Origin: Candidatus Acetothermia bacterium
GTDB taxonomy: Bacteria; Bipolaricaulota; Bipolaricaulia; RBG-16-55-9; DRXL01
Length of the DNA: 9,961 bases
Assembly (NCBI GenBank): GCA_028275205.1
Contig: JAPWVB010000042.1
Coordinates: forward strand, 1 to 9,961
Direction of reading: 5' to 3'
Shown one piece after another: positions 5,651 to 9,961 of this stretch. A model generated the notes under the pieces. It was not told the origin of the DNA, ran no database searches, and was given only the letters and a program-made list of their open reading frames with translations. Numbering within the stretch: the first letter of the stretch is position 1; each line of letters begins with the position of its first letter. The translations under genes and the position numbers were made by a program.

Positions 5651-7354
5651 TTAGAATCTGAGCGCCCGCTCTCCCCAGCGCTCTAACAGTATAAATGCTA
5701 TCGCCGAGACGGCAATCATCACGACGCTCATGGCACTGGGGGCTCCTAGGGAGTGTTGACTGAGAAATCTATACACAGCGACGGGCATGGTGGAAAGCCC
5801 TGGCCGAGCGAGCATCAGCGTCGCGCTCATCTCCCCCAAGCTGAGCGCAAATGCAAAGACCGCCCCAGCGATCAGGCCTGTGGCAACCAAGGGCAGCTCG
5901 ATCTCGCGCAGCGCCCGAAAGCGCCCTGCCCCAAGGCTGCGAGCCATCTCCGTGAGCCGCACATCGAGGCTCTCTAAGATCGGCACGAGCGCCCGCACAA
6001 TGAACGGGAAAATGATCACGGCGTGCGCGATGATCACGGCGGTCGAGCTGCCCACCAAGCGCAGCGGCGGCGCATTGAACGCTCGCAAGAGCGCGAACGC
6101 TAAGACAATTGACGACGTGGCCAACGGGGCCATCAAGAGCGTATCGAAGAGCCTCCGGCCGGCCCAGCGCAGCCGCGCGATCACATACGCGAAGATCAGC
6201 CCCAACGGCACGGCAATCGCTGTCGCCCCAAGCCCGAAGCTCAAGCTATTGATGATCGCCCTCAAGGGGGAATCCCCCACGAGTGCCTCATAGTTTGGCG
6301 TGAAGATATATGAGTACCACCGCAGGGTCCAACGCGCCCCTTCAGCTGTCTCCTCCCGCAGGGAGTCCACAACGATAGCTAGCACCGGCCCAACAAAGAG
6401 TATCACGCTGCAGAGTACATAGAGCCATAGTAAAAGCTTCGTCGGGTACAGCAAGTCTCGCACCCCAGCAAAGAGCGGCGCGGTGGACCGCGGCCGGAGC
6501 TGCTCCGTCTGGCGCGCCAAGCCCCCCTGCAGGCGCAGATAGAGATACGTCACGGCAAGCGAGAGCACCAGCCCAACGAGCGCCAGCGCCGCGCCGATCT
6601 TATAGTTCACCAACTGTGGATCGAGGCGGGTGACTACTCTCGTATAGATTTCGACTTCTATAGTCGAGAACCGCCCGCCGCCCACAGATAAGACGATGGG
6701 AAAGCTCAGAAAGCAGAAGATAAATACCAAAGCTGCGCCGCTGAGCAGCCCCGGCAAAATCATGGGCAGAGTAATATCTTTAAAGACGAAGAAGCGCGAA
6801 GCTCCAAGAGCTCGCGCGCTCTCTTCGTAGCGCGGGTCTAAGCGTTCCCAAGCGGCGTGCACCGTGCGCGTGATGATCGGAGCGTTATAAAAAGCGTGCG
6901 CGAGCACGATCCCCGTCAACGAGTACATAATGGGCAGGGGCGGCTCGCTCAGCCCAAAGAGATTCATCAAGAACTGATTGAGATAGCCATTGCGCCCAAA
7001 GAGCAACGCAAACCCCAATGCCACCGTGATCGCCGGCAGCACAAAGGGCACGATCGTCAGCGCGCGCACGACCCGCTTCAGCGGGAAGTCGTAGTGCGTC
7101 AAGATAAACGCCAAGGGCAGCCCCAGCGCGATGCTCGCCAAGGTGCTCAGCAGCGCCTGCCAGAGCGTAAAAAGAATGACATAGCGAAAATAGTCGTCTG
7201 TGAGGACCGTCCAGAGAAACTCCAGCGAGAAGGCGCCGTCTTTGGTGAGGCCTTCGCGCAGCAAGTTGGCGATGGGCCCGTAGAAAAAGACGACCAAAAA
7301 GAGCATGGGGAGGGCGAGCAGCAGCTGCTCCCCTCCCCATCTGCGCATGTTCAC
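5651..7354 (-). CDS. thiP: Thiamine ABC transporter permease, fused double-domain (ThiP)
   Basis: A 567-residue polytopic membrane protein, about the length of ThiP/FbpB-type permeases in which two permease domains are fused. About 12 hydrophobic segments are visible, starting with LLLALPMLFLVVFFYGP near the N-terminus. Each half has the cytoplasmic coupling-helix (EAA) motif that docks on the ATPase: YEESARALGASRFFVFKDITLP (about 176-197) and LTEMARSLGAGRFRALREIELP (about 467-488). A charged linker around 270-300 joins the halves. The thiamine assignment rests on its place between thiB (3 nt gap) and thiQ (1 nt gap) under a TPP riboswitch. The GTG at 7354 has GGACGG 6 nt upstream, and an ATG at 7348 is an equally plausible start. 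Translation is probably coupled to thiB. Confidence 0.9.
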   Translation of the reverse strand: MNMRRWGGEQLLLALPMLFLVVFFYGPIANLLREGLTKDGAFSLEFLWTVLTDDYFRYVILFTLWQALLSTLASIALGLPLAFILTHYDFPLKRVVRALTIVPFVLPAITVALGFALLFGRNGYLNQFLMNLFGLSEPPLPIMYSLTGIVLAHAFYNAPIITRTVHAAWERLDPRYEESARALGASRFFVFKDITLPMILPGLLSGAALVFIFCFLSFPIVLSVGGGRFSTIEVEIYTRVVTRLDPQLVNYKIGAALALVGLVLSLAVTYLYLRLQGGLARQTEQLRPRSTAPLFAGVRDLLYPTKLLLWLYVLCSVILFVGPVLAIVVDSLREETAEGARWTLRWYSYIFTPNYEALVGDSPLRAIINSLSFGLGATAIAVPLGLIFAYVIARLRWAGRRLFDTLLMAPLATSSIVLAFALLRAFNAPPLRLVGSSTAVIIAHAVIIFPFIVRALVPILESLDVRLTEMARSLGAGRFRALREIELPLVATGLIAGAVFAFALSLGEMSATLMLARPGLSTMPVAVYRFLSQHSLGAPSAMSVVMIAVSAIAFILLERWGERALRF

Positions 7355-7357
7355 AAA

Positions 7358-8389
7358 CTACCGTCCTGTGACGACCAAGCGAGCCCACTCATCGAGCCAG
7401 CGATCCGCATTCTCTGCGACGTACTCCAACGGGATGATTACAGGGTTGGGCGGGATGACCGCACAGGTGCGCCATTGGTCAGGAATCTTCGCTTGAGAGT
7501 TCGCTGGGAACATCACTTCGGTGTCGGGGAGCTTCTCTTGGACTTCAGGCGAGAGCAAGAAATTTATAAACTCTCGCGCGAGCTTGGGGTTGTCGGTGCC
7601 CTTGATGACGCTCGCCCCAAAGATCGTGCGATACCCTTGAGAATTGAGCAAGAGTGGCTTATAGCGCGCATCGAAGCACTCATCCGTAGAAAAGCTCACG
7701 ATCATCGGGGCTTCGCCCTTGGTGAAGAGCTTGTACGCGGCGCTCCAGCCCGGCTGAATCGTCAAGATCGAGGGCAGCAATCTCCTCCAGTAGTCGAGAT
7801 ATCTGCCCTCGCCGTAATTATAGATCGTCCAGAACAAGAACGACTGACCCACACTCGAAGTGAGGGCGTTCTGCACGATGAGCTTCTTCTGGTACTGGGA
7901 CTTGGTAAGGTCTTCAAACGTCTTGGGTAGCTCTTCGGGCTTGAGCTTCGTGCTATCGTAGACGAGCGTGATGAAGCCATGCTCGTAGGGAACGATCGTG
8001 AGATCGGGGTCGAGCAGTAAGTCTTTCGGGACGGATCGAAGATTGGGGATCTCCTCGGGCTTGAGTGGCGTGAAGAGTCCGAACTTCTTCGCGCGCGGGA
8101 CGTCGTTGACTTCACCAAGGAAGAGATCAGCGGGGGTGCCTCCGGAGATTCTCTCGTTGACCAGGCGCGCGAACATCGCGCGGCTCGGCCCGGTGGCCAC
8201 AAATTCGACCTCAATGCCGGGATGCTGCTTCTCGAACTCGGTCTTGATGAACTTGGCCGGTCCCCACGCGACGAAGCTCTCATACGTATAAACGACGAGC
8301 TTAGAGCCCTCGCTGATCTGGGCAAACGAGCTTCCCCAGGCCAGCCCCAATCCGATGAACAGCGCGACGAGCGCTGCGCGACGCAGCAT
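7358..8389 (-). CDS. thiB: Thiamine/TPP-binding periplasmic protein (ThiB/TbpA type)
   Basis: A 343-residue solute-binding protein that captures thiamine or its phosphates outside the membrane and delivers them to ThiP. A signal peptide is clear (MLRR, hydrophobic core ALVALFIGLGLAW, cleavage likely after SFA at about residue 23). The mature start LVVYTYESFVAWGPAKF strongly resembles the TYDSFAADWGPG region of E. coli TbpA; PADLFLG, GWSAAYKLFTKGEAPMIVSFST and the C-terminal DEWARLV also fit. The aromatic and acidic ligand-site residues are largely kept (YTYES, W in GWS), although phenylalanine stands where the E. coli YTT region has tyrosine. The ATG at 8389 is chosen because a strong SD (AAGGAGGG, 8396-8403) precedes it by 6 nt and the signal peptide starts there. 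The frame stays open upstream through the riboswitch, but that extension is not protein. Confidence 0.93.
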   Translation of the reverse strand: MLRRAALVALFIGLGLAWGSSFAQISEGSKLVVYTYESFVAWGPAKFIKTEFEKQHPGIEVEFVATGPSRAMFARLVNERISGGTPADLFLGEVNDVPRAKKFGLFTPLKPEEIPNLRSVPKDLLLDPDLTIVPYEHGFITLVYDSTKLKPEELPKTFEDLTKSQYQKKLIVQNALTSSVGQSFLFWTIYNYGEGRYLDYWRRLLPSILTIQPGWSAAYKLFTKGEAPMIVSFSTDECFDARYKPLLLNSQGYRTIFGASVIKGTDNPKLAREFINFLLSPEVQEKLPDTEVMFPANSQAKIPDQWRTCAVIPPNPVIIPLEYVAENADRWLDEWARLVVTGR

Positions 8390-8395
8390 AGTGAT

Positions 8396-8403
8396 CCCTC
8401 CTT
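8396..8403 (-). promoter_or_regulatory. Strong Shine-Dalgarno of thiB, likely riboswitch target
   Basis: AAGGAGGG on the minus strand is 6 nt before the thiB ATG and is the only near-perfect SD in the window. CCTCC (8427-8431) and CCTTC (8437-8441), just after the aptamer, can each pair with parts of the GAAGGAGG stretch, which suggests translational control by SD sequestration. Confidence 0.7.
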
Positions 8404-8436
8404 CAAAGCTTGTCGGAGAGATCTCGGGAGGACGCT

Positions 8437-8531
8437 GAAGGTTCCCTACGCCGGTATTACCCGGATCAGGTTCCAAGGGTCGGTCTCAGAGTAGAGACCC
8501 TCTCAGCCCGGTTCCCCGAGCTCCCCTATGC
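8437..8531 (-). ncRNA. TPP riboswitch (THI element) controlling thiBPQ
   Basis: Minus strand, in order: GGGG (8523-8526) opening P2; P3 as GCUCGG-GGAA-CCGGGC (8506-8521) with a GNRA-like loop; the hallmark CUGAGA (8501-8506); an extra hairpin GGUCUC-UACUCU-GAGACC (8482-8499); ACCC (8477-8480) closing P2; then GAACCUGAUCCGG-GUAAUA-CCGGCGUAGGGAA (about 8442-8473), the invariant P4/P5 region that binds the pyrophosphate side of TPP. The aptamer sits between a consensus promoter and thiB, and should reduce thiB expression when TPP binds. No terminator hairpin with a U-run follows, so translational control is more likely than attenuation. The predicted transcript start leaves almost no 5' strand for P1. 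Confidence 0.95.
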
Positions 8532-8537
8532 ACACAA

Positions 8538-8566
8538 AGTATAGAGATTTATATGAGTTCTGTCAA
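8538..8566 (-). promoter_or_regulatory. Consensus promoter of the thiBPQ operon
   Basis: Minus strand TTGACA (8561-8566) and TATACT (8538-8543), with a 17-bp spacer, an almost perfect sigma-70 promoter. The predicted start near 8531 is about 5 nt before the aptamer's GGGG. The first four bases of the -35 box (TTGA) contain the TGA stop of the upstream ABC ATPase gene. Confidence 0.8.
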
Positions 8567-9300
8567 GGAGAGCGCAGGGTGCGCAGGAGCTCGGCCTTCA
8601 GATGGACAAAATCTGGGTGAGTCGGGTCACGCGGACGCGGCAGAGAGACAGTCATTATAGCCTTGACGCGCGCCGGGCGTTCGGAGAGCACATAGATTCT
8701 GTCAGCAAGCTTGAGGGCCTCCTCGACGTCATGGGTGACAAAGAGCGTTGTCTGGGGAGACTTCTCCCAAGCTCTTAGGAGCCATTCGAGCAGTTCCGCG
8801 CGGGTGAGGGCGTCGAGCGCCCCGAAGGGTTCATCAAGCAAGAGGATCTCTCTCTGGGAGAGGAGCGTACGGATGAGCGCGACACGCTGGCGCATCCCCG
8901 CTGAGAGCTGCACCGGGTATGTGTCTTCAAAGCCAGCCAGCCCGAATTCTTCAAAGAGCTGTCGCGCGTAAGCTTCGGCTCTTCTGAGGTCTTCCCCAGC
9001 GATCTCTGGGCCAAGCAGAGCGTTTTTCAGCGCGGTGCGCCAAGGCAAGAGCAGATCTTTCTGCTGCATGTAAGCGACGTGGGATCGAGCGTTCGGCACG
9101 AGGACATCGTTCAGATAGATCGCTCCAGAATCTGGGGGAACTAACCCGGCGATGATGTGCAAGAGCGTGGTCTTGCCGCAGCCGCTGGGGCCAATGAGCG
9201 CGATCAGTTCAGCGGAGCGAGCCTCGATGCTCACACCATTGAGCACCAACAGCGCACCAAAGCTTTTTGTGATCTCACTGAGCTTGATGTGCGCGAGCAT
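8563..9300 (-). CDS. ABC transporter ATPase, NitT/TauT type, ThiZ-like
   Basis: A 245-residue ABC ATPase with no C-terminal extension. Walker A GPSGCGKT (37-44), Q-loop in YMQQKDLLLPWRT (77-89), signature LSAGMRQR (132-139), Walker B ILLLDEP (152-158), D-loop GALD (160-163) and switch H190 are all intact. The QKDLLLPWRT stretch and overall size fit the nitrate/taurine/HMP import group (SsuB/TauB/ThiZ), and closeness to thiamine genes makes a ThiZ role (thiamine precursor import) attractive but unproven. No permease or binding protein of that type is in the window, so its partners lie elsewhere or beyond the edge. It is 35 bp downstream of the mgtC-like gene, probably in the same transcript, and lies upstream of the riboswitch, so the riboswitch does not control it. 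The ATG at 9300 has only a weak purine-rich stretch before it. Confidence 0.85.
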   Translation of the reverse strand: MLAHIKLSEITKSFGALLVLNGVSIEARSAELIALIGPSGCGKTTLLHIIAGLVPPDSGAIYLNDVLVPNARSHVAYMQQKDLLLPWRTALKNALLGPEIAGEDLRRAEAYARQLFEEFGLAGFEDTYPVQLSAGMRQRVALIRTLLSQREILLLDEPFGALDALTRAELLEWLLRAWEKSPQTTLFVTHDVEEALKLADRIYVLSERPARVKAIMTVSLPRPRDPTHPDFVHLKAELLRTLRSP

Positions 9301-9335
9301 CTCTTCTCTCTATCTTACAGTGCTGATGCTGACTC

Positions 9336-9752
9336 TCAGCGAGGACCTTTGTGGGTCTCCATCAAGCGCACACCCGCTAAGATGATGAGCACGATCACCG
9401 TTGAAATCATCGCGAGCAGATATTCTCCGACTCCGGCAGCCATCCCGATGGCCGCGACAGCCCATAGCCCCGCTGCGGTCGTCAGCCCGCGCACCACCTC
9501 GCCCTCACGGAAGATCGTACCCGCACCTAAAAAACCGATCCCTACGGCAATGTTCGCTGCTAACCGCCCAGGGTCCGCGTTCGGCCCAAACGCTGTGACC
9601 GACAGAACCGTGAACAACGCTGCCCCAAACGAGACGAGCATATACGTCCTCAGTCCTGCAGGGCGTTGCGCCCGCTCCCGCTCCCACCCCACCAGCGCCC
9701 CCAGCAGCGCCGCCACGACCAACCGCACCGATAACTCCCAGTTCAGATCCAT
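9336..9752 (-). CDS. MgtC/SapB family membrane protein, short form
   Basis: A 138-residue integral membrane protein matching the hydrophobic domain of the MgtC/SapB family (PF02308). Hallmarks: LLGALVGWERERAQRPAGLRTYMLVSFGAALFT near the N-terminus, and GFLGAGTIFREGEVVRGLTTAAGLWAVAAIGMAAG in the middle (about residues 70-105), with about four to five membrane segments. The C-terminal soluble domain of Salmonella MgtC is absent, as in many short homologues. Family roles are linked to magnesium limitation and membrane energetics; the transport activity itself is not established. An in-frame GTG at 9767 would add five residues, but the ATG at 9752 fits the family start and lies 7 nt after a -10-like box, implying a leaderless message. 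It probably shares a transcript with the ABC ATPase gene downstream. Confidence 0.88.
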   Translation of the reverse strand: MDLNWELSVRLVVAALLGALVGWERERAQRPAGLRTYMLVSFGAALFTVLSVTAFGPNADPGRLAANIAVGIGFLGAGTIFREGEVVRGLTTAAGLWAVAAIGMAAGVGEYLLAMISTVIVLIILAGVRLMETHKGPR

Positions 9753-9759
9753 AAGAGTG

Positions 9760-9789
9760 ATTTTCACCCAAATTCCATTCCTTTGTCAA
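9760..9789 (-). promoter_or_regulatory. Likely promoter of the mgtC-like gene, leaderless
   Basis: Minus strand TTGACA (9784-9789) is perfect; GAAAAT (9760-9765) is a weaker -10 box with an 18-bp spacer. The transcript would start at about 9752-9753, the ATG itself. The -10 match is only 4 of 6, so confidence is modest. Confidence 0.45.
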
Positions 9790-9800
9790 GCCCTTTCAGG

Positions 9801-9806
9801 TAGAAT
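9801..9806 (+). promoter_or_regulatory. Possible -10 box of the small rightward ORF
   Basis: TAGAAT matches the -10 consensus in 5 of 6 bases and lies 11 nt before the ATG at 9818. No good -35 box is found at 16-18 bp: TTCCTT at 9778-9783 is poor, and TTGTCA at 9783-9788 is only 12 bp away. It may be activator-dependent or not a promoter. Confidence 0.3.
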
Positions 9807-9817
9807 GGGCTCAGCTC

Positions 9818-9934
9818 ATGCGCGCACGCCGGGTTCTCTACGGGATGATCGCGTTGGCGCTGCTCGCCATCGTCCTCATCTTTATAGGGATATTCTTATG
9901 GTCCGGGTGTGGCATCTGGCGCATCCCCTGTTGA
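9818..9934 (+). CDS. Small single-span membrane protein, 38 aa
   Basis: The ATG at 9818 opens a 38-codon frame ending in TGA at 9932-9934. The product starts with a basic cluster (MRARRVLYG), followed by about 19 hydrophobic residues (MIALALLAIVLIFIGIFLW) and a short tail with two cysteines (SGCGIWRIPC). This is the ideal layout of a one-pass membrane peptide, with the N-terminus inside and the tail outside by the positive-inside rule. A TAGAAT box precedes it, giving a very short leader; no SD is seen. It diverges from the mgtC-like gene. I do not recognise it. The cysteine spacing does not match a lipobox, since the cysteines follow rather than end a cleavable signal. Coding status rests on composition alone. 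Confidence 0.5.
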   Translation: MRARRVLYGMIALALLAIVLIFIGIFLWSGCGIWRIPC

Positions 9935-9961
9935 GCCCATCTCACCGCTGTTTGAGCTAAG

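Noticed and set aside
6857..7930. A 357-codon open frame on the plus strand across thiP and thiB
   Set aside because: It is antisense to two well-supported genes, its product is low-complexity (rich in Q, R, E, D) with no recognisable domain, and it has no promoter or SD of note.
8390..8476. An upstream extension of thiB in the same frame through the riboswitch
   Set aside because: This region is the TPP aptamer and expression platform; the strong SD and signal peptide fix the start at 8389.
9783..9806. A full promoter for the small ORF made of TTGTCA (9783-9788) and TAGAAT (9801-9806)
   Set aside because: The spacer is only 12 bp, too short for sigma-70; the same bases serve better as the mgtC-like -35 box on the other strand.
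9157..9960. A 267-codon plus-strand open frame over the ThiZ-like and mgtC-like genes
   Set aside because: It is antisense to two real genes, with a biased Ser/Thr/Pro/Arg composition and no domain; it also covers the better small ORF in another frame.
1..9961. tRNA, rRNA, CRISPR array, insertion sequence or phage genes
   Set aside because: I saw no cloverleaf or rRNA-like stretch, no regularly spaced direct repeats, and no transposase or phage motifs in any frame.

Overview
The window is compact bacterial chromosomal DNA with a mid-50s % GC content by eye. It holds nine protein genes (one cut by the left edge), one 38-codon small ORF and a TPP riboswitch. No stretch of 300 bases lacks a gene. 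The organism cannot be named with certainty. Very short leaders, consensus sigma-70-type promoters and tight packing would suit a deep-branching or thermophilic bacterium (Bipolaricaulota/Acetothermia or a Deinococcus-like lineage are possible), but this is a low-confidence guess. No phage, transposase, CRISPR, tRNA or rRNA was seen.

Layout, left to right. (1) At 1-293 (minus) is the start of an unknown exported or membrane protein. (2) At 362-721 (plus) is a small zincin-type metallopeptidase. These two genes diverge from promoters that share the same -35 bases. (3) At 639-1499 (minus) is a PIG-L/LmbE deacetylase and at 1483-3861 (minus) is Lon protease. They overlap by 17 bp and form a likely operon read leftwards from a strong promoter near 3885-3913. 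(4) At 3963-4601 (plus) is a DUF599 membrane protein, divergent from lon. (5) At 4570-8389 (minus) is a thiamine uptake operon, thiB-thiP-thiQ, read leftwards behind a consensus promoter and a TPP riboswitch (about 8437-8531). (6) At 8563-9300 (minus) is an ABC ATPase resembling ThiZ, preceded by an MgtC-type membrane protein at 9336-9752 (minus). (7) At 9818-9934 (plus) is a small ORF with one membrane segment, divergent from mgtC.

How the genes work together. ThiB (periplasmic or surface binding protein), ThiP (fused double permease) and ThiQ (ATPase) make a complete thiamine/TPP importer. The riboswitch should turn it down when TPP is plentiful, probably by hiding the strong Shine-Dalgarno of thiB. 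thiB is the only gene here with a clear strong ribosome binding site; several other genes start at or within a few bases of the predicted transcription start, so they look leaderless or nearly so. Lon (ATP-dependent proteolysis) and the PIG-L enzyme are probably co-transcribed.

The most unusual object is a 108-bp, in-frame block of nested palindromes (5236-5343) inside thiQ. It adds about 36 codons between the Q-loop and the ABC signature. It resembles the protein-coding palindromic repeats known from Rickettsia in kind, though not shown to be related. Its outer hairpins differ by a base-pair-preserving double change. Otherwise this is a mostly ordinary housekeeping region, and I see no evidence of a new multi-gene system.
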